Shown: positions 44,513 through 53,773, counted from the stretch's first letter. The stretch: DNA of 64,000 nt from Pseudarthrobacter cellobiosi (GCF_023913755.1 NZ_JAMXBJ010000031.1:1-64000), one strand, 5' to 3'. Notes: generated from the sequence alone by a model not told the origin. A program made the numbers and translations.

Positions 44513-46783
44513 ATGACCACCACTGCAGCTGATCAAACGCCCGGTTCATCGCCCGCCCCCGAACCCACTGATGAGAACGTCTGGCTGGAGGAGATCTACG
44601 GCGAGGCACCGCTTGCCTGGGTCCGGGAGCAGAACGCCCGCACCGAGGACCTTTTGGAGGACGCCGATTACGTAGGCCTGGAAGGAAGCATCCTGGAGGT
44701 GCTGGACTCCACGGACCGGATCGCCATGGTGGGCAAGCGCGGCGAGTGGTACTACAACTTCTGGAAGGACCAGGCGAACCCGAAGGGGCTGTGGCGCCGC
44801 ACCACCTGGGAAAGCTACCTGACGGATTCCCCCGCCTGGGACGTGCTGCTGGATGTGGATGCCCTCGCCGCCGCCGAAGGTGAGGAGTGGGTCTTCCACG
44901 GTGCCACGTTCCTGCGCCCCGCCGCTGGCGACCCGTACCGCCTCGCGCTGCTGGCGCTCTCCCCCGACGGCGGCGACGCCAGCCGCTACCGCGAGTTCGA
45001 CGTCGGGACCCGCACTTTTGTTGACCCGGCCGACGGCGGCTTCGACCTGCCGACGGCGAAGGGGAACGTCTCGTGGCTGGATGCGGACACGCTGCTGGTC
45101 GCCTCCACGGCCGGGGACCTGCCGCGGACCGCATCCTCGTATGCCCGGACGGCTATCACCCTGCGACGCGGCGAGGCCCTCTCCGCGGCTGCCCGGCTTT
45201 TTGAGGTGCCGGAGGACCACATGATGGCCGTGGTGGCGCACGATTCCACTCCCGGTTTTGAGCGCACGTTCGCTGTGGACTACATCGACTTCTACAACCG
45301 CAGCACGTTCATCCGCTGGGACGACGCGTGGCTCGAGATCGATGCGCCGACAGATGTTAACCTCAGTGCGCACCGCGAGTGGCTCCTATTCCGGCCGCAG
45401 CAGGACTGGTCAGTTGAGGGCACTACATACCCCGCCGGGTCCTTGTTGGCCGCGAAGTTCGAGGACTACCTTGCGGGGGCGCGAGATCTCTTTGTGCTGT
45501 TTACGCCGGATGCGCACACTTCGCTGCAGTCTTGGAGCTGGACGCGGAATTTCCTGCTGCTGAACCTGCTGCGGGACATCTCGTCAGAGATCCGGGTGCT
45601 GGATCCCTCTGTTCCCGGCGTTGCGGCCGACGGGGGCGCGTCCGACGGGGCTGCGGCCGACGGGGGTGCCTGGGCTTCGTCGCTGCTGGATGCCTGCCCG
45701 CCGCTGCACGACGTCAACGCCTACGCGGTGGACGACGAAGATGAAGGACCGGCCGACGGCGGTGCGGGCGACGACTTCTGGCTGGTCGCCACCGGATTCA
45801 CCACCCCCAGCACACTGATGCGCGGAAGCCTCACGCGGGATCCTGCCGGGACCGCTGACTCCGGCGGGGGCGTTGCCGGGACGGCTGGCGTGGTGAGCAG
45901 CCATGCGGCAGTCAAGGCGTCGCCGTCGTTCTTTGATGACGACAAGTACGAGGTGCAGCAGCACTTCGCCGTGTCCGCGGACGGCACCCGGGTCCCGTAC
46001 TTCCAGGTGGCCTCGCGGGACCTGGTCCTGGACGGGCAGAACCCCACGCAGCTCTCCGGCTACGGCGGCTTTGAGGTTTCCCGGACGCCTGCGTACAGCG
46101 GAACTGTCGGCAGGGCTTGGCTGGAACGCAGGACCGCCACCCCCGGCGGGCCCGGCGAGGCAGCGCACTCCCGCGGCGGTGTCTACGTGGTGGCCAACAT
46201 CCGCGGCGGCGGAGAATACGGGCCGTCCTGGCACCGGGCCGCGCTGAAGGAAAACCGCCACCGCGCCTTCGAGGACTTCGCGGCCGTGGCGCAGCACCTC
46301 GTCTCCCGTGGCGTCACGTCCCGGGAGCGGCTTGGCTGCGTGGGCGGTTCCAACGGCGGGCTGCTGGTGGGCAACATGCTCACCAGTTACCCGGAGCTCT
46401 TCGGGGCTATCTCCTGTGGCGTGCCGCTGCTGGACATGAGGCGCTACACGAGGCTCTCCGCCGGGCACTCCTGGATCGCCGAATACGGCGACCCGGACGT
46501 GGCTGCGGAATGGGAGTACATCAAGACGTTCTCGCCGTACCACCTGCTCAAGGACGGCGTGGAGTACCCCGAAACATTTATCTGGACGGCCACGTCGGAC
46601 GACAGGGTGGGACCGGTCCAGGCCCGCAAAATGGCTGCCCGGATGCAGGCGATGGGCATCCCGAACGTCTGGTTCCACGAGGCGCTGGAAGGCGGCCACG
46701 CCGGAGCTTCGGACAACCGCCAGGCCGCCGCGCTGCAGGCCCGCAGCCAGCACTTCCTGTGGCGGACGCTGGCAGGCGGATGA
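44513..46783 (+). CDS. Prolyl oligopeptidase family (S9) serine peptidase
   Basis: A cytoplasmic peptidase of 756 residues. An N-terminal beta-propeller (about 70-450) covers the active site. The alpha/beta hydrolase domain has the nucleophile in GGSNGGLLVGN (Ser613), the acid in TSDDRVGP (near D696) and the His in GGHAGASDN (His729). Two low-complexity insertions rich in Ala/Asp/Gly (AADGGASDGAAADGG near 373) are unusual within the propeller. Start ATG 44513 gives MTTTAADQTPG; the frame is open far upstream but overlaps the divergent gene. Confidence 0.93.
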   Translation: MTTTAADQTPGSSPAPEPTDENVWLEEIYGEAPLAWVREQNARTEDLLEDADYVGLEGSILEVLDSTDRIAMVGKRGEWYYNFWKDQANPKGLWRRTTWESYLTDSPAWDVLLDVDALAAAEGEEWVFHGATFLRPAAGDPYRLALLALSPDGGDASRYREFDVGTRTFVDPADGGFDLPTAKGNVSWLDADTLLVASTAGDLPRTASSYARTAITLRRGEALSAAARLFEVPEDHMMAVVAHDSTPGFERTFAVDYIDFYNRSTFIRWDDAWLEIDAPTDVNLSAHREWLLFRPQQDWSVEGTTYPAGSLLAAKFEDYLAGARDLFVLFTPDAHTSLQSWSWTRNFLLLNLLRDISSEIRVLDPSVPGVAADGGASDGAAADGGAWASSLLDACPPLHDVNAYAVDDEDEGPADGGAGDDFWLVATGFTTPSTLMRGSLTRDPAGTADSGGGVAGTAGVVSSHAAVKASPSFFDDDKYEVQQHFAVSADGTRVPYFQVASRDLVLDGQNPTQLSGYGGFEVSRTPAYSGTVGRAWLERRTATPGGPGEAAHSRGGVYVVANIRGGGEYGPSWHRAALKENRHRAFEDFAAVAQHLVSRGVTSRERLGCVGGSNGGLLVGNMLTSYPELFGAISCGVPLLDMRRYTRLSAGHSWIAEYGDPDVAAEWEYIKTFSPYHLLKDGVEYPETFIWTATSDDRVGPVQARKMAARMQAMGIPNVWFHEALEGGHAGASDNRQAAALQARSQHFLWRTLAGG

Positions 46784-46823
46784 GCGTAGCGGCCAGTCCT
46801 GGCAACAGACCTACCGTGGATTG

Positions 46824-47136
46824 ATGTCCGACGCCTTTCTGGCTGCCCTGAAACCGGCCGACCGACTGGCGATGTGGTGTCAGCTGCTGCTTGCCCCAGA
46901 GCCGGCGGCGTGCGTGGCGTGCGCGGACGGCTCAGTGGTGGGGTTCTCGCAACCCGCGCAGTGCCGCAAGGGGACCTTGATCAGGACCTGCCTTCTTCGG
47001 GGAGCCTGGAGCTGTGGGGACTCTATCTGCTTCAGTCCCATTCTACGAACGGCTGGGATTCGCTCCGGACGGGGCCGAGGACCGTGTGGCCGAGTGGGAA
47101 GACCTTCACGAAATCAGGATGATCCGCTCCGGTTGA
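46824..47136 (+). pseudogene. GNAT N-acetyltransferase remnant
   Basis: Pieces of one acetyltransferase lie in three frames. ATG 46824 starts MSDAFLAALKPADRLAMW and reads into CADGSVVGF. After a lost G in the run near 46970 the next frame gives GDLDQDLPSSGSLELWGLYL, which matches the GNAT beta-4 strand (ELWxLYV). A third frame supplies PFYERLGFAPDGAEDRVAEW and ends IRMIRSG at 47136. The acetyl-CoA-binding R/QxxGxG/A segment is deleted. Not functional. Confidence 0.75.
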
Positions 47137-47235
47137 TCCGCTGATGGTTTGGGTATTCTGCGCAGGTATGTTCGCCGGGCGAGCAGCGCCCCTGACGCTG
47201 TGTGCTGGGGCTGAGACAAGCGTTCGGTGGCCGTT

Positions 47236-47265
47236 TTGCACTGCGTGCCCCATTCTGCGTATCCT
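47236..47265 (+). promoter_or_regulatory. Promoter of tRNA-Ser(GCT)
   Basis: TTGCAC at 47236-47241 and TATCCT at 47260-47265 are separated by 18 bp and lie 22 bp before the tRNA. It is a plausible housekeeping sigma promoter. Confidence 0.6.
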
Positions 47266-47287
47266 TGGTGGGCTAGTAATAGCCATT

Positions 47288-47375
47288 GGAGACGTGCCAG
47301 AGCGGCCGAATGGGCTTCACTGCTAATGAAGTGTGGGGCACAACTCCACCGGGGGTTCAAATCCCCCCGTCTCCG
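47288..47375 (+). tRNA. tRNA-Ser (GCT)
   Basis: A class II tRNA of 88 nt. The acceptor stem GGAGACG pairs with CGTCTCC (47368-47374). The anticodon stem CTTCA/TGAAG encloses CTGCTAA, with anticodon GCT at 47322-47324, reading AGC/AGU. A long variable arm is present. Confidence 0.97.
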
Positions 47376-47379
47376 CGTT

Positions 47380-47409
47380 TGGCCCCGGTCCTGGACCGGG
47401 GCCTTTTGC
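47380..47409 (+). terminator. Terminator after tRNA-Ser(GCT)
   Basis: GGCCCCGGTCC pairs with GGACCGGGGCC across a TG gap, followed by TTTTGCG. Confidence 0.88.
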
Positions 47410-47444
47410 GTACCCAGGGCACCTGCGTTTATGCCACGAACCCC

Positions 47445-47504
47445 AACTAGGTAGCAGTAACTGTCGTTATGAGCGCTCATACCGACAGTTACTGCTACCT
47501 AGTT
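47445..47504. repeat. 60-bp near-perfect palindrome
   Basis: The arms AACTAGGTAGCAGTAACTGT and ACAGTTACTGCTACCTAGTT are exact complements. The centre TATGAGCGCTCATA is itself palindromic, and one mismatched pair breaks the 60-bp symmetry (axis between 47474 and 47475). It is AT-richer than its surroundings, has no T-run and follows an already complete tRNA terminator, so it is not just a terminator. No gene lies between it and the MFS start at 47647. Confidence 0.9.
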
Positions 47505-47646
47505 TGGTGGGTGGCGGGGTGGGGCGTGCGGGAGCCCGGGTGTGGTGCGGGCATGGAAGCAGGGCGTGGTGCGCGTGGGCTGGGCTGGCGGTCCGGGGTG
47601 CGGACGTCGGAGGCTCCATCCGGGCCCGCGGTGGCAGGATGGTGGA

Positions 47647-49128
47647 ATGGCAGCACGCAACGCCCCGGAGACGGAAACCAGCCCAAGCCAGACGTGGAAT
47701 CCACGCCTGGCGCTACTGGTGGCTGCCACATTCTTTATGGAGTTCCTGGACGGCACCATCCTCACCACCGCCATCCCCAACATCGCCGGCGACTTTGGCG
47801 TTCCAGCCGCCGACGTGAACATCACCATGACGGCCTACCTCATGACCGTGGCCATGGGAATCCCGCTCAGCGGCTGGCTTGCAGAACGCGTGGGGGCCCG
47901 CAAAGTATTCTGCTTCGCGATTGCCCTGTTCACACTGGCTTCATTGGCCTGCGCCGTCAGCCCCGACCTGACCGTGCTGACGCTGAGCCGGATCCTGCAG
48001 GGCGCCGGTGGAGCCATGATGGTTCCTGTCGGCACCCTCCTGGTACTGCGCGGCACACCCAAATCGGAGCTCCTGCGGGCCACAGCCTTCCTGGTGTGGC
48101 CGGCGCTGCTGGCGCCCGTACTGGCGCCGCTGGTGGGCGGCGCCCTGACAACCTACCTGTCGTGGCACTGGATCTTCCTCATCAATTTGCCACTGGGTGC
48201 GGCCGCCTTCATCGCCGCACTCCGTCTCGTTCCAGCCGGCGCCGGAGACAGGGCACGCAGGCTCGACTGGCTAGGCCTGCTCCTCACCACCACCGGCGTC
48301 GGTGCCCTGGTAGTGGGCCTGGAACTGGCCACCGCCCACCCCGACGGTCCATGGGCAGCTATCAGCGCTGCTGCAGGGGTATGCGCCCTCGCGGCCGCCG
48401 TGCTGTGGATGAGACGGGCCAAAAACCCTCTCTTTGATCTCAGTGTTTTTTCCACCCGCACATTCCGGGCCATGGCCACCGGCGGGTTCGTCTACCGCCT
48501 GACCATCAGTTCGGTGCCGTTCCTCCTGCCCCTAATGTTCCAGACCGGTTTCGGCTGGTCACCGCTGCACGCCGGAATCATGGTGGCGGCCGTGTTCATC
48601 GGCAACATCGGCATCAAACCGGCCACCACGCCGCTGATCCGGCGTTTCGGTTTCCGGGCCATGCTGGTCTTCGGCTCCCTGGCATCGGCGGTGACCTTCG
48701 CCCTGTGCGCCCTGCTCACGCCGGACACGCCGCAGGCACTGATCTTCGCCCTGCTGGTGTGCAGCGGGGCTTTTCGCTCCATCGGTTTCTCGGCCTACGC
48801 GTCGGTGCAGTACGCGGACATCGCACCGGCCCAGCTGACATCGGCCAATTCCGTGTCAGCGACCCTGGTTCAGCTCGCCGCAGGCGCCGGCATCGCCGTT
48901 GGCGCTTTGCTGATCCGGATTTTCGACGGCGTGGCGGCCTTCCCCGCGGATCACGCGGGCCCCTTCCGCGGAGCCTTCCTCACCATGGCCGTCCTGATGC
49001 TCTTCAGTACGGCAGACAGCCTGTCACTCCACCGGCACGCCGGCGCAGAGGTCAGCCGGCCTGGGCAAGCACGAGCGGAAGAACAGCCCCCGCGCCCGCC
49101 TGGCGCAGGGCACGTCCAGCAACGGTAA
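47647..49128 (+). CDS. MFS transporter, DHA2 (EmrB/QacA) family
   Basis: A proton-driven drug or metabolite exporter of 493 residues. Motif A (GWLAERVGARKVF) follows helix 2, and the motif D1/C-like RILQGAGGAMMVPVG and WHWIFLINLPLG mark the DHA2 class with about 14 helices. ATG 47647 (MAARNAPETETSPSQTW) fits the start of helix 1 at residue 20. Its last 77 bp overlap, tail to tail, the end of the recQ-like gene. Substrate unknown. Confidence 0.92.
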   Translation: MAARNAPETETSPSQTWNPRLALLVAATFFMEFLDGTILTTAIPNIAGDFGVPAADVNITMTAYLMTVAMGIPLSGWLAERVGARKVFCFAIALFTLASLACAVSPDLTVLTLSRILQGAGGAMMVPVGTLLVLRGTPKSELLRATAFLVWPALLAPVLAPLVGGALTTYLSWHWIFLINLPLGAAAFIAALRLVPAGAGDRARRLDWLGLLLTTTGVGALVVGLELATAHPDGPWAAISAAAGVCALAAAVLWMRRAKNPLFDLSVFSTRTFRAMATGGFVYRLTISSVPFLLPLMFQTGFGWSPLHAGIMVAAVFIGNIGIKPATTPLIRRFGFRAMLVFGSLASAVTFALCALLTPDTPQALIFALLVCSGAFRSIGFSAYASVQYADIAPAQLTSANSVSATLVQLAAGAGIAVGALLIRIFDGVAAFPADHAGPFRGAFLTMAVLMLFSTADSLSLHRHAGAEVSRPGQARAEEQPPRPPGAGHVQQR

Positions 49129-51232
49129 CGGTCCACCGGCTGTCCACGAGGTCGTCGATCAGCATCACGCCCTGGCCTCGAAGTGATGCCATGGCCGCTT
49201 CCAATTCCGGACCCACCACCACACGGTCCCAAACGCCCGCCAGCCGGTACGCACTGTTGCCGCCACGGCTTCCAGTGGGTCCGCCATGTCCCAAGTCCAG
49301 CTCGCCAAGGTAGGGGATCCTGCCGATTTCCGAAATTCCCTGGGCAAGGGACCGGACCAGTTCGGGCTTGCTGCGGGAAGGCATGCTGACGATCGCGGCC
49401 GGCCGTCCTGCACCGCTCCAGCCTTGGTTCCGGCCGTCACCGGTAGCCCATTCCCGCAGGACCTGGACACAGGCCTGGAGCATGGCAGGATCCACCGGAC
49501 GGTCTGCGGCGCCGGCCGCAAAGAGTTCCCGCAGCGCCCCGCCCCAGCCGAGATCGGTAAGCCTGGCCAGCACGCGGCCGTCCGCCAGTCCTTCGTCTGG
49601 CTTGATCTTGCCCTTGACCGGAACGCCCAGGCGGTCCATGCCGCTGGGCCACTGCAGCCGTGCCTCCAGGACACCGCCGGCGCGGGTGAGCGTCTGGCCC
49701 GCCGCTGCAGTGGCGTCGTCGGCGATATCTACCCGGAACCAGCGGCCCGCGCAGTTATCGCACTTCCCGCAGGCGTGCGCGGTCTCGTCATCGAGGACCG
49801 AGGTGATGTATTCCATCCGGCACCCGGCGGTGTCCTGGTAGATCACCATGGAGTCCTGCTCGTCCACCCTGGCCTCGGCGATCCGGCGGTAACGCTCGGC
49901 GTCGTAGATCCAGGGCTGGCCGGTGGAACGCCACCCGCCGCCGACACGTTCCACGGCGCCATCCACGGCCAGGACCTTCAGCAGCAGCTCCAGCGGGGTG
50001 CGGCGGAGGTCAACCCGGGCCTCCAACGCAACCGTTGACACGGCAGTTCCGGCTTCAGCCAACGCTGTCAGGACCGCTGTGGCTTTCTCCTCGGACGGCA
50101 TGGAGGCGGTGGCGAAGTACTGCCAGATATCCCGGTCTTCAGAACCTGGCAGCAACAGCACGTCTGCGTTCGCCGCGCCACGGCCCGCGCGGCCCACCTG
50201 CTGGTAGTACGCCACTGGGGAGGACGGTGCCCCGAGGTGGACGACGAAGCCAAGGTCCGGTTTGTCGAAGCCCATGCCGAGCGCCGAGGTGGCCACCAGT
50301 GCCTTGACCTGGTTGTCCTTGAGCATCTGCTCTGCGCGCTCCCGGTCCGCGGGATCGGTCCTGCCGGTGTAGGCCTGAACTGTGTGCCCGGCTTCGGCGA
50401 GAAGCCGGGCGGTGTCCTCCGCGGCGGAGACTGTCAGCGTGTAGATGATGCCGCTGCCGGGCAGATCGGCCAGGTGCGTCAGGAGCCAGCCCAGCCGTTC
50501 GCGGGAATTCGGGAGTGCGAGGACGCCCAGGCGCAGGGAATCCCGGCCAAGGGTTCCGCGGATGGTGAGGACGCCCGCGCCCAGCTGTTCCTCGATATCG
50601 TGGACCACGCGCGAGTTGGCCGTGGCAGTGGTGGCCAGGACAGGAACGGACTCCGGCAGCTGCGTGATCAGGTCAGCGATCCGGCGGTAGTCCGGCCGGA
50701 AGTCATGGCCCCAGTCGGAAATACAGTGGGCTTCATCAATCACCAAGAGGCCCGTCCGCCGGATGAGCTCCGGCAGCTGGTTCTCACGGAAGGACGGGTT
50801 GGTGAGCCGTTCCGGCGAAACCAGCAGCACGTCGACTTCATCGGCGGCGAGCTGTTCCCGGACGGTGTCCCAGTCCAGCTGGTTCGCCGAGTTGATGGCC
50901 ACGGCACGTACTCCGGCGCGGGCGGCGGCAGCCACCTGGTCCCGCATCAGGGCAAGCAGCGGCGAAACGATCAGGGTGGGGCCGGCGCCGCGGCGCCGGA
51001 GCAGAAGGGACGCCACAAAGTACACGGCCGATTTTCCCCAACCGGTGCGCTGGACCACCAAAGCCCGCCGGCCGCCGTCGACCAGTGCTTCAATCGCCTC
51101 AAACTGTCCGTCGTGGAAATCCGCCGCCGGATGCCCCACAAGTTCGCGGAGAACCTCCAGCGCCTGGCTTTTTGTGGCGGGCGGTGAGTCAGGGGAAACG
51201 GAAAGAAGGGCGGCGTTCTGGGTATCGACCAT
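49052..51232 (-). CDS. RecQ-family DNA helicase with C-terminal phosphoribosyltransferase-like segment
   Basis: A 3'-5' DNA helicase of 726 residues. The core has Walker A (VVQRTGWGKSAVYF), DEAH box (VIDEAHCISDWGHDFRPDYR), motif V/VI (TSALGMGFDKPDLGFVVH; YYQQVGRAGRG) and the RecQ zinc cluster (one Cys in CRMEYI, then CGKCDNC). No HRDC domain is seen. Instead the last about 120 residues include SKPELVRSLAQGISEIGRIP and end with VMLIDDLVDSRWTVTVAGRA, a PRPP-loop motif as in ComF-type phosphoribosyltransferases. The start ATG at 51232 precedes MVDTQNAALL. Such fusions are seen in some actinobacterial RecQ-like proteins; the role is unknown. Confidence 0.9.
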   Translation of the reverse strand: MVDTQNAALLSVSPDSPPATKSQALEVLRELVGHPAADFHDGQFEAIEALVDGGRRALVVQRTGWGKSAVYFVASLLLRRRGAGPTLIVSPLLALMRDQVAAAARAGVRAVAINSANQLDWDTVREQLAADEVDVLLVSPERLTNPSFRENQLPELIRRTGLLVIDEAHCISDWGHDFRPDYRRIADLITQLPESVPVLATTATANSRVVHDIEEQLGAGVLTIRGTLGRDSLRLGVLALPNSRERLGWLLTHLADLPGSGIIYTLTVSAAEDTARLLAEAGHTVQAYTGRTDPADRERAEQMLKDNQVKALVATSALGMGFDKPDLGFVVHLGAPSSPVAYYQQVGRAGRGAANADVLLLPGSEDRDIWQYFATASMPSEEKATAVLTALAEAGTAVSTVALEARVDLRRTPLELLLKVLAVDGAVERVGGGWRSTGQPWIYDAERYRRIAEARVDEQDSMVIYQDTAGCRMEYITSVLDDETAHACGKCDNCAGRWFRVDIADDATAAAGQTLTRAGGVLEARLQWPSGMDRLGVPVKGKIKPDEGLADGRVLARLTDLGWGGALRELFAAGAADRPVDPAMLQACVQVLREWATGDGRNQGWSGAGRPAAIVSMPSRSKPELVRSLAQGISEIGRIPYLGELDLGHGGPTGSRGGNSAYRLAGVWDRVVVGPELEAAMASLRGQGVMLIDDLVDSRWTVTVAGRALRQAGAGAVLPLVLAQAG

Positions 51233-51328
51233 TGATTCAGTATCCCAGCCCCCACCGACACCCATAAAGCCGGGACCTCCGTATGTGGACAACCGGGAAC
51301 GTCCGCGGGTCCACGTAAGATAAGACCC

Positions 51329-52747
51329 GTGACTAGCGAACAGACAAAGACTTTTGACCTCTCGGCATCCTTCAAGGCCTACGACGTCCGGGGCATCGTG
51401 GGCGAATCCATCACCGCTGAAATCGTCGAAGCCGTGGGCGCCGCGTTCGTTGATGTGCTGGAACTGGAGGGCCAGACGATCCTGGTAGGCGGCGACATGC
51501 GTCCCTCCTCCCCCGAGTTCGCCAAGGCCTTCGCCGACGGCGCAGCCACCCGCGGCGCCGACGTCAAGCTCCTTGACCTGATCTCCACCGACGAGCTCTA
51601 CTACGCCTGCGGTTCCCTCAACGCTGCCGGAGCCACGTTCACCGCCAGCCACAACCCCGCCGAATACAACGGCATCAAAATGTCGAAGCCCGGCGCGCAG
51701 CCCATCTCCTCCGAATCCGGCCTCAAAGAGATCCAGGCCCTCGCCGAGAAGTACCTCAACGAAGGCTCCATCCCCGCGGCCCCCGCCCGCGGCCTGATCG
51801 GTGTCCACGACGTCCTGAAGGACTACTCCGAGTACCTCCGCCAGCTGGTGGACCTCTCCGGATCCCGGCCGCTCAAGGTAGTTGTGGACGCAGGCAACGG
51901 CATGGCCGGCCTCACCACCCCGGCGGTGCTGGGCGACGCCCTGCTGCCCAAGCTGCCCTTCGAGATCATTCCCCTCTACTTCGAGCTGGACGGTTCCTTC
52001 CCGAACCACCCGGCCAACCCTCTCGAGCCGGAGAACCTCCGAGACCTGCAGGCCGCCGTCATTGAGCACGGCGCCGATATCGGCCTGGCATTCGACGGCG
52101 ACGCCGACCGCTGCTTCGTCATCGACGAAAATGGTGAGCCGGTGTCGCCATCAGCCGTCACCGGTATGGTGGCACGCCGCGAAATCGCCCGCGCCCAGGC
52201 GCAGGGCGAGGCAAGGCCCACCGTCATCCACAACCTGCTCACCTCCCGTGCAGTGCCCGAACTGGTAGAGCACGACGGCGGCCGCGCCGTCCGCACGCGC
52301 GTGGGCCACTCGTTCATCAAGGCAGTCATGGCCGAGGAAGGTGCAGTGTTCGGCGGCGAGCACTCTGCCCACTTCTACTTCCGCGACTTCTGGAACGCAG
52401 ACACCGGGATGCTGGCGGCAATGCACGTGCTCGCTGCCCTCGGCGAGCAGGACGTACCGCTGTCCGAGCTCGGCCGCGAGTACGAGCCCTATGTCTCCTC
52501 CGGTGAGATCAACTCCGAAATCGAGGACAAGGCCGGCGCCGTAGAGCGCGTCCGCACCGACTTCGCCGCCGAGGACATCACCGTGGACACCATGGACGGC
52601 AGCACATTCACGGCCAATGACGGCAGCTTCTGGTTCAACCTGCGCCCGTCCAACACCGAGCCCTTCCTCCGCCTGAACGTGGAAGCAACGGACCGGGCCA
52701 CGATGGAACGCGTCCGCGACCGCGTGCTCTCCAATGTCAGGCGCTAA
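51329..52747 (+). CDS. manB: Phosphomannomutase/phosphoglucomutase
   Basis: Interconverts hexose 1- and 6-phosphates, supplying mannose 1-phosphate for GDP-mannose or glucose 1-phosphate. The 472-residue alpha-D-phosphohexomutase has the phosphoserine loop TASHNPAEYNGIKM, the metal loop FDGDADRCFVID, the sugar loop GGEHSAHFYFRD and the phosphate-binding RPSNTEPFLRLNVEA. A GTG start at 51329 is used. It is divergent from recQ, 96 bp away. Confidence 0.94.
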   Translation: MTSEQTKTFDLSASFKAYDVRGIVGESITAEIVEAVGAAFVDVLELEGQTILVGGDMRPSSPEFAKAFADGAATRGADVKLLDLISTDELYYACGSLNAAGATFTASHNPAEYNGIKMSKPGAQPISSESGLKEIQALAEKYLNEGSIPAAPARGLIGVHDVLKDYSEYLRQLVDLSGSRPLKVVVDAGNGMAGLTTPAVLGDALLPKLPFEIIPLYFELDGSFPNHPANPLEPENLRDLQAAVIEHGADIGLAFDGDADRCFVIDENGEPVSPSAVTGMVARREIARAQAQGEARPTVIHNLLTSRAVPELVEHDGGRAVRTRVGHSFIKAVMAEEGAVFGGEHSAHFYFRDFWNADTGMLAAMHVLAALGEQDVPLSELGREYEPYVSSGEINSEIEDKAGAVERVRTDFAAEDITVDTMDGSTFTANDGSFWFNLRPSNTEPFLRLNVEATDRATMERVRDRVLSNVRR

Positions 52748-53243
52748 ACCGAAGATGGCCCACGAAGCCACGGACGGCACGGCCGCGGTAGCTTCGTGGC
52801 GGGATTCCGTTCCGGAGGCCTCCGCCACGGACCTGGAAAACCTGCTGGGCACAGGCGTCGGCGCAGCCCAGGAACAACTCGAGCGAAACGGCGGCTTCCT
52901 GCCCTTCGCACTGGTAGTGGAGAACGACGGCGAGGTCCGGCTGGTGGCTGTCACGCCGGCTGATGCCCAAGACGGCTCTGACGGTGACTTCGACGCGGAC
53001 ACGATGATCAGCGACCTCACCGAACTGCTCCGGCAGAACCGGGCTGATTTCCGCGCGGCCGCTATTGTCTGCGACATCCTCTTGGTGGAGGAAGAAATAG
53101 ATGCCATCCATGTAGCCGCTGAACACCGCGACGGATCCGTCTTCGCCGCGGTCCTCCCCTACGCCGCCAACACCGGGACCCACGAATGGGAGTTTGGCCA
53201 GCTCGCCGCTGACACCAGCGAACCCACCGTCTGGGTGGACTAG
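52734..53243 (+). CDS. Hypothetical protein downstream of manB
   Basis: A 169-residue acidic cytoplasmic protein, overlapping the end of manB by 14 bp if the ATG at 52734 is used (52755 is the alternative). It contains LPFALVVENDGEVRLVAV and RAAAIVCDILLVEEEIDAIH, suggesting an alpha/beta fold. No named family is recognised. Probably co-transcribed with manB. Confidence 0.75.
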   Translation: MSGAKPKMAHEATDGTAAVASWRDSVPEASATDLENLLGTGVGAAQEQLERNGGFLPFALVVENDGEVRLVAVTPADAQDGSDGDFDADTMISDLTELLRQNRADFRAAAIVCDILLVEEEIDAIHVAAEHRDGSVFAAVLPYAANTGTHEWEFGQLAADTSEPTVWVD

Positions 53244-53263
53244 ACCTCCACTGGGTTGATGAC

Positions 53264-53713
53264 ATGAAGATCAATGCCTTCGCGGATGTGAGCCTGCGGG
53301 CCATGATGGTGCTGTCCGCAGCCCCTGACGGCAACCTGCTGACCACGCAGAGCATCGCCGACGCCGTGGGCACCCCGTACAACCACGTCAGCAAGGCCAT
53401 GGCAAAGCTCCGTGAACTTGGCGTGATCGACGTCGAACGCGGCCGCAACGGCGGCTCCAGGCTCAACGACGCCGGACGCAAGGCCACCGTGGGCCAGTTG
53501 CTGCGGCTCCTGAACACCCGGGTGGATCCAGCGGACTGCCATTCATTGAACGGCGACTGCCCACTCATCAACGAATGCCGGCTTCGCGGCGCCCTCTCGC
53601 GCGCCCGGGAAGCCTTTTACCGGGAACTCGACGACATCGTGGTGTCCACCCTTCCCGGATCCCGCCAGATGGCGCCCGTATTCCAGGCGATCGGGCTCCG
53701 CCCGGGGCTCTGA
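53264..53713 (+). CDS. nsrR: Rrf2-family regulator, NsrR-like
   Basis: A 149-residue winged-helix repressor. The DNA-recognition region is TTQSIADAVGTPYNHVSKAM, and three Cys lie in CHSLNGDCPLINEC (C-x6-C-x5-C), the cluster ligands of nitric-oxide-sensing NsrR. It precedes hmp and the palindromes at 53774-53827, so NO-dependent derepression of the flavohemoprotein is a strong inference. Confidence 0.9.
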   Translation: MKINAFADVSLRAMMVLSAAPDGNLLTTQSIADAVGTPYNHVSKAMAKLRELGVIDVERGRNGGSRLNDAGRKATVGQLLRLLNTRVDPADCHSLNGDCPLINECRLRGALSRAREAFYRELDDIVVSTLPGSRQMAPVFQAIGLRPGL

Positions 53714-53773
53714 CTCCCGGCTCCCCTGCAGCCCGGGCATTTCCGGATCCGTAGTCCCCAATTTTGATATCTC

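Noticed and set aside
47106..47480. 124-codon minus-strand frame over tRNA-Ser and the palindrome
   Set aside because: It runs through a clear tRNA gene, its terminator and the palindrome; not coding.
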